64,000 bases of DNA from Haloarcula marina. GTDB lineage: Archaea > Halobacteriota > Halobacteria > Halobacteriales > Haloarculaceae. Below the pieces are notes generated by a model. The model saw only the letters and a program-made list of their open reading frames with translations, did no database searches and had not been told where the DNA came from. Position numbers and translations under genes: made by a program. Shown here piece after piece: positions 8,944-16,720 of the stretch; within the stretch, counting starts at the first letter, position 1, and every line of letters begins with the position of its first letter. The stretch spans positions 2,418,001-2,482,000 of the forward strand of contig NZ_CP100404.1 of the NCBI RefSeq assembly GCF_024218775.1. The letters run 5' to 3'.

Positions 8944-9531
8944 ATGCGAGGGCAAGCACACACGCTGGAAGCCGTCGTCGCCGGATTGCTGTTGCTCGCC
9001 AGTCTGGTGTTCGCGCTCCAGATGACGACGGTGACGCCGCTATCTGCGAGTACCTCCAGCCAGCACATCGAGAATCAGCAAGAGGCCACCGGGCAGGGCG
9101 TCCTCGCGGCGGCGGCGGCCAAAGACGGCCTGAAACCGGCCGTGCTGTACTGGAACAACAGTACCGCGCAGTTCCACGACACGAACGAGAACCTCGGGTA
9201 CTACACGAACGGGCCGCCGAACAACACGCTGGGACGGATGTTGGAGCGGTCGTTCGACCAGCGCGGCATCGCGTACAACGTCTACTTCCGGTTTCAGAGC
9301 GCCGACGGTGAGATGCTCACGCGACGGTACATCTACAGCGGCGTCCCGAGCGACAACGCCGTCCAGGCAAGTCACACGGTCATGCTCACCGACGACGACC
9401 ACCTCTACAACCCCGACGAGACCCGGAACGTGACGAACCTGACTTCGGGCGGCATCACTTACCCCGTGCCGGACATCGGACGGAACACGTTCAACACGGT
9501 GTCGGTGGAGGTGGTCGCGTGGCGAATCTGA
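8944..9531 (+). CDS. Pilin-like membrane protein 2 of the pilus locus
   Basis: A 195-residue protein that begins RGQAHTLEAVVAGLLLLASLVFAL. It has a very short N-terminus, a TLEAVVAG turn (the glutamate in place of pilin Glu5) and a single hydrophobic helix of about 20 residues. The remainder is a predicted extracellular domain with several N-glycosylation sequons (NNST, NNT, NVT, NLT). It starts one base after the stop of the previous gene and overlaps the next by 13 bases, so it is co-translated. It is probably a minor pilin-like subunit; the role within the fibre is inferred from context and N-terminal layout only. Confidence 0.75.
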   Translation: MRGQAHTLEAVVAGLLLLASLVFALQMTTVTPLSASTSSQHIENQQEATGQGVLAAAAAKDGLKPAVLYWNNSTAQFHDTNENLGYYTNGPPNNTLGRMLERSFDQRGIAYNVYFRFQSADGEMLTRRYIYSGVPSDNAVQASHTVMLTDDDHLYNPDETRNVTNLTSGGITYPVPDIGRNTFNTVSVEVVAWRI

Positions 9532-10532
9532 GCGGCGACGACCGGGGGCAGATAATCCTCATCGCCGCGTTCGCGCTCGCGGTGACGTTCGTCGCGCTGG
9601 CGCTGGTCGTCAACTCCGCAATCTTCACCGAGAACCTCGCCAGTCGGGGCGAGACGGCCGGGAGCGACGACGCGCTGGCGGTCAGAGCGATGGCCGAGGC
9701 CAACGTCGGCGAGGCAATCGAGGCGACGAACTACTACAACGACTCCAGCGAGTCCGAACTCGAAGACGGCCTGCGGGCGGGTATCAGGAACGTCAGTACA
9801 CAGGCGGAGCGCCAGCAGGTGACGAGCGGCGCCCTCACCACCGTCACGTACGACAGTCACAGGGACGGGGCGCGCATCGTGCAGAACGACTCGTCGCAGT
9901 TTCTGGACGTGACTGACTCCACCGGCGACTTCACGCTCGTCAGCGGTGTCGAGCGCGTCAACGGTGGGAACGGAACCCGTGCGTTCCGGATGAACATCAC
10001 CGACAGCGCCACAACGAACGGGTCCGCGTTGGAGGTGACCGTCCAGCGAGAGTTCGCCACCGGCAACGAGGATAGCTGGCGCATGAACGTTTGGAACACG
10101 TCGGGCGACCGGACCATCCACGTCCGCACCATCCGCAACGACGGCGGTACGGTCGCCGTAGAAGAATGTACCGTCGAGAGCACCGGCACGTCCGTGCACG
10201 TCGACGTGACAAGCGGAACCGTCGAGGGCGAACCGTGTTCCGCGCTCCGACGGACCGCGACGGGGTCGAACTTCTGGTTCGGTGCGGGGACCGGCGCGAG
10301 TCCCACGACGAGTTACAGCATCAGCTTCGAGAACGGTTCCTCGACCGTCGGCAACTACTCGATGGTCGTCCTCGAATCGGGGCTCAGTTTCGGCGGTCTC
10401 GGGGGGCTCTTCTCGGATCAGCCACGCCACGTTGCCGCAATCTACGACGCGCGCGTTCGCTACACGTACACGACCGACGCCATGGAGTACGCGACAGACG
10501 TTCGGGTCGCCCCGGGTGAGCCTCGTGAGTAG
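9519..10532 (+). CDS. Pilin-like membrane protein 3 of the pilus locus
   Basis: A 337-residue protein starting with GTG at 9519 inside the previous gene. The N-terminus DDRGQIILIAAFALAVTFVALALVV has an RGQ head and one long hydrophobic helix, the same plan as its neighbours (compare TadE/TadG-like pseudopilins, where RGQ/RGA precedes the helix). The next 300 residues are polar, rich in Thr, Ser, Asn and Asp, with many N-X-T/S sequons and two cysteine pairs, fitting a cell-surface domain. It overlaps the following gene by 17 bases. It is likely a structural or accessory component of the pilus; the specific role is unknown. Confidence 0.75.
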   Translation: MANLSGDDRGQIILIAAFALAVTFVALALVVNSAIFTENLASRGETAGSDDALAVRAMAEANVGEAIEATNYYNDSSESELEDGLRAGIRNVSTQAERQQVTSGALTTVTYDSHRDGARIVQNDSSQFLDVTDSTGDFTLVSGVERVNGGNGTRAFRMNITDSATTNGSALEVTVQREFATGNEDSWRMNVWNTSGDRTIHVRTIRNDGGTVAVEECTVESTGTSVHVDVTSGTVEGEPCSALRRTATGSNFWFGAGTGASPTTSYSISFENGSSTVGNYSMVVLESGLSFGGLGGLFSDQPRHVAAIYDARVRYTYTTDAMEYATDVRVAPGEPRE

Positions 10533-10980
10533 CCGCGCCGTCTCGACGACGCTGAGTTACACGCTCTCGCTGACCATCGCGACGATACTGGTGAGCGGGC
10601 TCCTCATCGCCGGAACCGGGTTCGTCGACGGGCAGCGCGAACAGGTCATCAGGGACGAACTCACCGTCATCGGCGAGCAGTTGGCGGCCGACGTCACGCG
10701 GGTCGACAGACTGGTGACCGCCGCCGACAGCACCGGGTCGGACCTGGACGTGCATTTGAATCAGACCTTCCCCGAACGCGTGACCGGGAGCGAGTACCGG
10801 GTGACGCTCGACAGCGGGAACGACCGCCTCCGACTCCGCTCTGTGGACCCCGAGGTAACGGTCGATATCCCGCTCCGACACACCACCGGCCTCGGTGACT
10901 CGACGGCCGACGGGGGGACGATACAGATAACCTACGCCGACCCCGGTGGCGGGTACAGGATGGTGATACGCGATGTCTGA
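10516..10980 (+). CDS. Pilin-like membrane protein 4 of the pilus locus
   Basis: A 154-residue protein. The chosen start is GTG 10516 (product begins MSLVSSRAVSTTLSYTL); GTG 10525 is equally possible and gives MSSRAVSTTLS. The N-terminus SRAVSTTLSYTLSLTIATILVSGLLIAG has the archaeal pilin/archaellin-like RAVS head and a hydrophobic helix. The remainder is a small extracellular beta-rich domain. It is tightly packed, overlapping both neighbours (17 and 8 bases), so it belongs to the same transcript. It is a minor pilin-like candidate without known function. Confidence 0.7.
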   Translation: MSLVSSRAVSTTLSYTLSLTIATILVSGLLIAGTGFVDGQREQVIRDELTVIGEQLAADVTRVDRLVTAADSTGSDLDVHLNQTFPERVTGSEYRVTLDSGNDRLRLRSVDPEVTVDIPLRHTTGLGDSTADGGTIQITYADPGGGYRMVIRDV

Positions 10981-11737
10981 GCGCGCCGTCAGCGAGGTGC
11001 TGAGTTTCATACTCGTGTTCAGCCTCATCGTCGGTTCGATTGCCCTCGTTTCGGTGAGCGGCCTCGGGACCCTCGAAGACGCGAAGAACGCGGAACAACT
11101 GGAAAACGCCGAACGGGCCTTCGACGTGCTGAGCGACAACGTCGCCGACCTCCACAAGCGGGGCGCGCCGAGTCGCGCGACCGAGATGAGCCTCGGGGAC
11201 GCGCAGTTGCGCACCGGGGATAACGTCACCGTCAACGTCTCCGTGTATCGGGACGACGGCGACGACGCTCCGGAGAACACGACCGTCACGAAGATTCGAC
11301 CGCTCGTCTATGAGGGGAATCAGGACCGGACGCTGACGTACGAGGCGGGCGCAGTCTTCCGGCAGAACCCCGACGGCGGCCTCGTGGTCAGCGGCCCGCC
11401 GCTGGTGGCGAACGGCGACCGGATGCTCGTCAACGTCGTCGCGCTGAACTCGCCGAACATCGAGAGCCTCGGCGGAACCACGGTTCTGGTCCGGGCCAAC
11501 CGTCGCTCCTCGAACGCGACGGTTCGTGACACTACCGGGCAGGTCAAGCGAGTCAACGTCACGTTCACTGACACCGGCCGCTCGACGCTGTGGGCGCAGT
11601 ACTTCGAGTCGGAGGGGTTCGTCTGTGACGACCCCGCCGGGAACGAGGTGGAGTGTTCGTTCGGCCTGAACACCGGGACGAACATCGACCGCGTCTACGT
11701 CGTCGTCCACGACATCGCAGTGGCAATCGACCGTTGA
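10973..11737 (+). CDS. Pilin-like membrane protein 5 of the pilus locus
   Basis: A 254-residue protein beginning SERAVSEVLSFILVFSLIVGSIALVSV. The RAVSEVLSFIL segment is very like the class III signal peptide of archaeal type IV pilins (RAVSPVIG types), with cleavage expected near Ala/Val and Glu5 retained. The mature part is polar, carries many N-X-T/S sequons (NVTVNVS, NTT, NAT) and two cysteines near the C-terminus. It is last of the co-directional series and meets the beta-solenoid gene tail to tail (14-nt gap). It is likely a pilin-like subunit processed by the archaeal prepilin peptidase; this is inference from the N-terminus and context. Confidence 0.78.
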   Translation: MSERAVSEVLSFILVFSLIVGSIALVSVSGLGTLEDAKNAEQLENAERAFDVLSDNVADLHKRGAPSRATEMSLGDAQLRTGDNVTVNVSVYRDDGDDAPENTTVTKIRPLVYEGNQDRTLTYEAGAVFRQNPDGGLVVSGPPLVANGDRMLVNVVALNSPNIESLGGTTVLVRANRRSSNATVRDTTGQVKRVNVTFTDTGRSTLWAQYFESEGFVCDDPAGNEVECSFGLNTGTNIDRVYVVVHDIAVAIDR

Positions 11738-11750
11738 CGCGGAGGGCGGC

Positions 11751-13511
11751 TCACTTGCTCGTCACGTTGATTCGATTCTCCGAGACGTGGAGGTAGGTCA
11801 GTCTGATGATGTTGGTGTTCGCCGGGACGGCGCGGGACTGTTTCAGCGCGAGGTCGTAGTGGACCAACGCGCCGTTGTCCATCTCGACGCTGCCGGCGAC
11901 GACGCCGCCGAACACCTCGGACTTGCCGACGTATATCTCGCTGGACCCGGTCTGTCCGGCCGGGGCGTAGATGACGCCTTCGAAGCGGGGCCGGGGCGAC
12001 CCCGATCCACTGAGACGTGCGGTGAAGTCCGACTGGCCGTACATCCAGAACTGCGTGGAGTTCTCGTCGTCCGCGATGTCGACGCTCCCGGCGGAGTTCG
12101 GGATGGAGAAGTGGGCATTCGCCGTCGGGTGAACGTCCTCGCCGAGGACGAACAGTCGGACGGTATCGTCGCCGATGACCTCGATGTCGGCCCCTTCTTG
12201 AATACGGACGTAGTCGCGGACGCCGATGGTCAAGTTGCCCCCTGACGTGTCCAGCGTGAGCGTGTCGTCGTCGTCCACAGTGAGGTCCGTGAAGTAGTAG
12301 TCGCCGCTACTGAGGGTGTGGTCGCCGTCTTCGAGGCGGTTTCCGGCGGTGAAGGCGCTGCTCTCGGCCGCGTTGTCGTTGGTGCTGCTGAGGTTGTCGA
12401 CTGTCCCGCTCACGTAGCCGTCGATTGCGTTGGCACCTTCGACGCCGCTAATCTGGTCGACGTTGCCGTACACCGTCCCCTTGATTTTCTTGCTCGTGGT
12501 GTAGTTCACGTCGCCCGTCACGATACCGCTACCTTTCACCTCGACGCGGTCGCCCGAGGTGAGCGAGCCGTCGATTTCGCTGTTGCCGGTGACGATGATG
12601 TCGCCAGCGGTCGTAATCGTCCCCGACGAACCGAGCGTGCTCGCGTAGTCACCTTGCGAGGAGTTGTAGCTGTTCGTTCGGGCGGGGTCGCTCCCGCTCC
12701 CGGAGAGGCGTATCTCGCCGCCAGCGGACGTCGCGGCGATGGCGCTGTCGACCTCACGCGGCCCCGTGGGAACCACGAGCGTCGTCGTCACCGTGTCGTT
12801 CTCGTGGTCGTAGTACGCGTTGCCGTCGGTTCGCTGTTCGAAAAACCGGCCCCACGACTGGTAGTACTCGCTCGTGACGCTGACGTTGACGATACCGTTT
12901 TCCAACGGGTTCATCCGGTCGGCGGTGGCGTTGGGATAGAGGCGCGTCGTCCCGTTCGCAGAGACGGTGGCCCTGTCGCCGAGCGAGCGGTCGCCACGGA
13001 CCGTAATCAACGGGAGCGTCAGCGTCGCGTCGCGGTAGTAGAACTCCGGCGGCGACACCATCAGCGTCCCCCCGCCCGACCGCATCCAGACGCCCCCGCC
13101 CTGATACACGACGCGGTCCTCGCCGTTCTCGTAGACGATAGCGCCGAGCGAGACGTTCAGCAACGTCGTCGTCGTCGCTGGCGACACCGACGTATTGACG
13201 ATACTGATGTTCATCCGGCCCGCGTCCGGTTCGACGCTGTATCTCGTCCGTTCCGTGCCTGAGAGGGCTATCTGCTGGTTGCTCGCAGACCCGAGAGCCA
13301 CGAGCGACGCCTGCGAGTCGAGTTGGGTCATCACCTTCTCGGAGCGCGACCTGTCGAGGCCGGACTCGGCGTCGGTCAGCGCCGTCGCTCCGAGAACGAC
13401 TACGACCGTCGACCCGACGATGACCAGACTCAAGACGAGCAACAGTCCCAGCGGGGCCGACTGCGCCCGTTGCTGCCGCTGGTCGTCACCCCGACCCGAA
13501 AGCGCACGCAT
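11751..13511 (-). CDS. Pilin-like N-terminus plus bactofilin-like beta-solenoid protein, copy A
   Basis: A 586-residue surface protein. The N-terminus has a basic head, then QSAPLGLLLVLSLVIVGSTVV, a single hydrophobic helix at about 22-46 like a type IV pilin core. Residues 50-260 are a conserved globular part with MVSPPEFYYRDATLTLP. Residues 290-400 are a repetitive series of short beta turns (units such as GDIIVTGNSEIDGSLTSG and GTVYGNVDQISG) resembling bactofilin or polymer-forming right-handed beta-helix coils. A second beta-rich part follows (DHTLSSGDYYF, DDDTLTLDTSGGNLTI), then a C-terminal piece with EGVIYAPAG and GGVVAGS. It is encoded convergently to the pilin-like operon. It is probably a large pilus-associated or adhesive subunit. 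A paralogue follows directly. Confidence 0.75.
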   Translation of the reverse strand: MRALSGRGDDQRQQRAQSAPLGLLLVLSLVIVGSTVVVVLGATALTDAESGLDRSRSEKVMTQLDSQASLVALGSASNQQIALSGTERTRYSVEPDAGRMNISIVNTSVSPATTTTLLNVSLGAIVYENGEDRVVYQGGGVWMRSGGGTLMVSPPEFYYRDATLTLPLITVRGDRSLGDRATVSANGTTRLYPNATADRMNPLENGIVNVSVTSEYYQSWGRFFEQRTDGNAYYDHENDTVTTTLVVPTGPREVDSAIAATSAGGEIRLSGSGSDPARTNSYNSSQGDYASTLGSSGTITTAGDIIVTGNSEIDGSLTSGDRVEVKGSGIVTGDVNYTTSKKIKGTVYGNVDQISGVEGANAIDGYVSGTVDNLSSTNDNAAESSAFTAGNRLEDGDHTLSSGDYYFTDLTVDDDDTLTLDTSGGNLTIGVRDYVRIQEGADIEVIGDDTVRLFVLGEDVHPTANAHFSIPNSAGSVDIADDENSTQFWMYGQSDFTARLSGSGSPRPRFEGVIYAPAGQTGSSEIYVGKSEVFGGVVAGSVEMDNGALVHYDLALKQSRAVPANTNIIRLTYLHVSENRINVTSK

Positions 13512-13639
13512 TGTCTACAGTTAGATATCACATATGATAAATGCGGCGGCCAAGTGTAAATTGCGAAACAGCAAACCCCGTCATCTCGGACACGGGGAAC
13601 TGAAAGGCCAGCGTCCTCTTGAATCGAGCGCGGGGAGAG

Positions 13640-15388
13640 TCAGTCCTCGAACTCGATGACGTTCTCAGAGATGTGAACGTACGTGATTCGGGCGACGCTG
13701 GCGTCTCGGCTCACTATCTGTTCCTCTTCGAGGGCCTGGTCGTAGTGGATTCGCCCCTGCGTCCGGATGAACACGTCGCCGGAGACGATGCCGCCGTAGA
13801 CGTCGCCGTGGGTGACCTCGAACCCGCCCGGCGCACCGCCGCCCACGGGGGCCCAGATAACACCGGTGAACTCGCCGTCGTCGACGGAGGCGTTCAGCGT
13901 GTCGTTGCCGTACACCCGCAGTTGCGGGGCGTCGTTACCGGGGACGACGACCTCCCCGTCGTCGTGGATTCTGAGCCCCACGTTTCGCCATCCGGTGCTC
14001 ACCTTCCCGTCGCTCGGGTTCGCCCCCATCGTCCGGACGTAGAGACGGACCACGTTGTCCCCGGTGACCTCGATTTCCCCCTCAACGTCGACGTACTCGT
14101 CGACGGCGATTGTCACGTCACCGCCGCTGGTGTCGAGTGTGAGGGTGTCGTCCTCGTCCACGGTGAGGTCGGCGAAGTGGTAGCTCCCGGTCGTGAGCGT
14201 GTGGTCGCCATCGGCGAGACGGTCACCGCCGGTGATGGCGCTCCCCGCGGCGGCGTTGTCGTTGTCGTCGGCGATTTCGCGGCCTTTGGCGCCCACGATG
14301 TCGTTGATTCGCGACTGCGTCTGCACGCCGGAAATCTGGGTCGCACTGTCGTACGAGGCAGCGCCGCTGGCGCTGAAACTGTCGGTCCAGTAGATGTCGC
14401 CGTTGATGTCGGCGTTACCCGTGATATCCACCACGCCGCCCGAACGGATGTCGCCGTTGAAGTTCGCGTTCCCCTGATAGTCGACGTCGCCACCGAACGT
14501 GATGTTCCCGTTGTTCCCCGTCGACCCGGGGTATTGGGCGCAGTAATCGCCCGGTTTCGAGGAGTTGTAGCTGTCGGTGTATATCTTATCGCCGGCACCG
14601 CCACAGGGCGTCCCGCCGTTGCCCTGCACCGAGAGGTCACCGGAGGATAGGCCAGCGACGGCCGACTGCACGCGCGTCTGCCCGATTGGCGTCACGAGGT
14701 CGATAGTCACGCGGTCGTTGGCGTGGTCGTAGGACACCTCGCCGTCGGTGCGTGTCTCGAAGTACCGCCCCCAGGCCTTGTAGTAGGCACTGTCGACGGT
14801 GACGACGATAGTGCCGTCGCGAATCGGGTTAGTCACGTCGACGTTGTCGTGAGCGGTCCGTCGAATCGACGCTCGGTCGCTGAGCGAGTCGTCGCCCTCG
14901 ACAGAGATAATCGGAAGCGTCAGCGTCGCGTTCCGGTAGTGGAACTCCGGCGGCGACACCATCACCGACCCGTTGTCCGTCTTGCGCCAGACGCCGCCGC
15001 CCTGATAGGCCAGCGACGTCGACGTTCCGCTGGTCTGTACCGTCCCCAGCGACCTGTCGACGAGCGTTGTCGTCGTCCCGGTCTTCTCGTGTTCGATGCG
15101 AATCGACCCCGCGCTCTCGTCGACGACGTAGTCCGCACCGGAGGCACTCGGGAGGACGACGGACTGGGCGTCCGTGTTTCCGAGGGCCACCAGCGCGGCC
15201 TGCGAGTCGAGTTGGGTCATCGCCTTCTGTGACCGCTGGTCTTCGAGGCCCGCTTGCGTCGTCGTGATGGCACCGACACCGAGCGCAAGCACCGCTGTCG
15301 TCCCGAGAATCATCACCGCGAAGACCAGCGCCATCCCGAGCGGTGCGCTCTGCCCCCGTTCCCCTGGTAGTACACGACCCAACCCCAT
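13640..15388 (-). CDS. Pilin-like N-terminus plus bactofilin-like beta-solenoid protein, copy B
   Basis: A 582-residue paralogue of the preceding protein with the same order of parts: RGQSAPLGMALVFAVMILGTTAVLAL as the pilin-like helix (about residues 10-35), the SQAALVALGNTDAQ region, MVSPPEFHYRNATLTLPII, a beta-solenoid with repeating units (NITFGGDVDYQGNANFNGD, DITGNADINGDIYW), then DHTLTTGSYHF, DDTLTLDTSGGDVTI and a C-terminal GVIWAPVGGG plus GGIVSGDV. I use ATG 15388, where similarity to copy A begins, rather than the frame from 15418. Several solenoid coils differ between copies while flanking parts align, as expected after tandem duplication with variable repeat number. Two cysteines in the Gly-rich insert (GGTPCGGAGDK, then GDYCAQYPG) are absent from copy A. 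Confidence 0.75.
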   Translation of the reverse strand: MGLGRVLPGERGQSAPLGMALVFAVMILGTTAVLALGVGAITTTQAGLEDQRSQKAMTQLDSQAALVALGNTDAQSVVLPSASGADYVVDESAGSIRIEHEKTGTTTTLVDRSLGTVQTSGTSTSLAYQGGGVWRKTDNGSVMVSPPEFHYRNATLTLPIISVEGDDSLSDRASIRRTAHDNVDVTNPIRDGTIVVTVDSAYYKAWGRYFETRTDGEVSYDHANDRVTIDLVTPIGQTRVQSAVAGLSSGDLSVQGNGGTPCGGAGDKIYTDSYNSSKPGDYCAQYPGSTGNNGNITFGGDVDYQGNANFNGDIRSGGVVDITGNADINGDIYWTDSFSASGAASYDSATQISGVQTQSRINDIVGAKGREIADDNDNAAAGSAITGGDRLADGDHTLTTGSYHFADLTVDEDDTLTLDTSGGDVTIAVDEYVDVEGEIEVTGDNVVRLYVRTMGANPSDGKVSTGWRNVGLRIHDDGEVVVPGNDAPQLRVYGNDTLNASVDDGEFTGVIWAPVGGGAPGGFEVTHGDVYGGIVSGDVFIRTQGRIHYDQALEEEQIVSRDASVARITYVHISENVIEFED

Positions 15389-15473
15389 CTTCCGACAAGG
15401 TTCTGACGCCGCGAACATAAATCGACCGGGCTGGCTATCAATCGTGGTAGCAGTCGCGAGCGACGGGCCGCGA

Positions 15474-16031
15474 CTATCCTTCGAACGTCACCGTGGGCAC
15501 GTCGAGCGCGGTCAGTCGATAGCGATGGGTGTCGGTCTGCTGGACGGGACGAAGCATCGTCACGTAACGCGTCGTCCCCCGGGTCTGAATCTCGAACGCA
15601 CGGTTGAACTTCATCGCACCGCCCTCCAGCGCGGTGACTTTCGCCATCTTCCCGCCTTCGAGCGTCGCGTCGACGGACCCGACCGTGAGTTTCAGGTACG
15701 CGTACGGCCCCGACGCGATGGATTGTTCGTGGACCAGAGCGGTCTCCCCGTCGGTCAGACCGACGAGGTCGACCGTCTTGCCACCGGCCTCGAAGACGAG
15801 TTCGTCAGCCCTGTGTTCCTCTGTCGCTGTCGCCGACGCCGCCGGAAGGACGCGTATCTCGCGAACGCTGACGACGAAGGATTCGAACGCCTCGAAGTCC
15901 GAGCCACGAGCGCCGACAGCGGTGGCGAGGGTCCCCATCGGGCCGTTCTGCGAACAGCCACCCAGACCCGCACCGACCCCGAGGGCAGTGGCGCTCCCGA
16001 CTCCCCGACGGAGGAACGCTCGTCTGTCCAT
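15474..16031 (-). CDS. Tat-exported lipoprotein with DUF4382-like domain
   Basis: A 185-residue protein. The N-terminus MDRRAFLRRGVGSATALGVG is a twin-arginine signal and LGGC (Cys26) is a lipobox, so it should be exported folded and lipid-anchored outside the membrane. The mature part (DFEAFESFVVSVREIRVLPA, then DLVGLTDGETALV, then PYAYLKLTV) matches the DUF4382 pattern, a beta-sandwich of unknown function found in archaeal and bacterial lipoproteins. The start at 16031 is set by the Tat motif; the longer open frame upstream has no such composition. A TATA-like segment lies about 28 nt upstream on the minus strand. It is divergent from rps15. Confidence 0.82.
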   Translation of the reverse strand: MDRRAFLRRGVGSATALGVGAGLGGCSQNGPMGTLATAVGARGSDFEAFESFVVSVREIRVLPAASATATEEHRADELVFEAGGKTVDLVGLTDGETALVHEQSIASGPYAYLKLTVGSVDATLEGGKMAKVTALEGGAMKFNRAFEIQTRGTTRYVTMLRPVQQTDTHRYRLTALDVPTVTFEG

Positions 16032-16149
16032 GCACCCCACTGGCGACACCGATACAAATGTCTGCTGGCCCGTCCGAGCAGATGGAAACGGTTTAGTTGC
16101 GGGACCATCGACCAACCAACGGGAACAGCACGACCGCAAATCTGACGCG

Positions 16150-16191
16150 CCGCGGGTTTCCGCGGCTTGGGATTGCGGCCGTGTTCGGCCG
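16150..16191 (+). promoter_or_regulatory. Two perfect hairpins in the rps15 leader
   Basis: The 218-nt divergent gap contains a TATA-like gtttag at 16091-16096, giving a predicted transcript start near 16120 and a leader of about 130 nt before rps15. In it lie two adjacent perfect stem-loops: CCGCGG-gttt-CCGCGG (16150-16165) and CGGCCG-tgtt-CGGCCG (16176-16191). Long leaders are unusual here because most genes look leaderless. They could bind a ribosomal protein for feedback control; that is inference. Confidence 0.4.
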
Positions 16192-16249
16192 TAGCGCCGA
16201 AACGCCTCGCGATTAGCGACGAGCGGTTCGTGCAGTTCCAACCCAACCT

Positions 16250-16720
16250 ATGGCACGAATGCATACACGCCGTCGTGGCTCGTCCGACTCGGACAAGCCC
16301 GCGGCAGACGAACCCCCGGAGTGGAGCGACGTCGACGCCGACGCCGTCGAAGCGCGCGTCGTCGAACTCGCCGAACAGGGCCACTCGCCCAGCGAAATCG
16401 GCCTGAAACTGCGCGACGAAGGCGTGCAGGGGACCCCCGTCCCGAACGTCAAACTCGCCACCGGTCAGAAGGTCACCGAGATTCTCGAGGACAACGACGC
16501 CGACCCCGAACTCCCCGAGGACCTCCGCAACCTGATGGAACGCGCCGTGCGTCTGCGCGACCACATGGACGAGAACCCCGGCGACCACCAGAACAAGCGT
16601 GCGCTCCAGAACACGCAGTCGAAGATTCGCCGCCTCGTCGACTACTACCGCGGTGACGGTGTCGACGAGGACTTCACGTACAGCTACGACAAGGCAGTCG
16701 CGCTGCTCGAAGACGAGTAA
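16250..16720 (+). CDS. rps15: 30S ribosomal protein S15
   Basis: A 156-residue archaeal/eukaryal-type S15 (eukaryotic uS15), which binds 16S rRNA in the platform of the small subunit. It starts MARMHTRRRGSSDSDKP. The N-terminal archaeal extension includes the conserved GHSPSEIGLKLRDEGVQGTPV segment; the bacterial S15-like helical core follows with ELPEDLRNLMERAVRLRDHM and NKRALQNTQSKIRRLVDYYR. Length and order match archaeal rps15. The stop shares one base with the next start (TAATG), and the order rps15, RecJ-like, pcc1, rps3ae is a known haloarchaeal arrangement from memory. Its transcript leader carries two strong hairpins. Confidence 0.98.
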   Translation: MARMHTRRRGSSDSDKPAADEPPEWSDVDADAVEARVVELAEQGHSPSEIGLKLRDEGVQGTPVPNVKLATGQKVTEILEDNDADPELPEDLRNLMERAVRLRDHMDENPGDHQNKRALQNTQSKIRRLVDYYRGDGVDEDFTYSYDKAVALLEDE

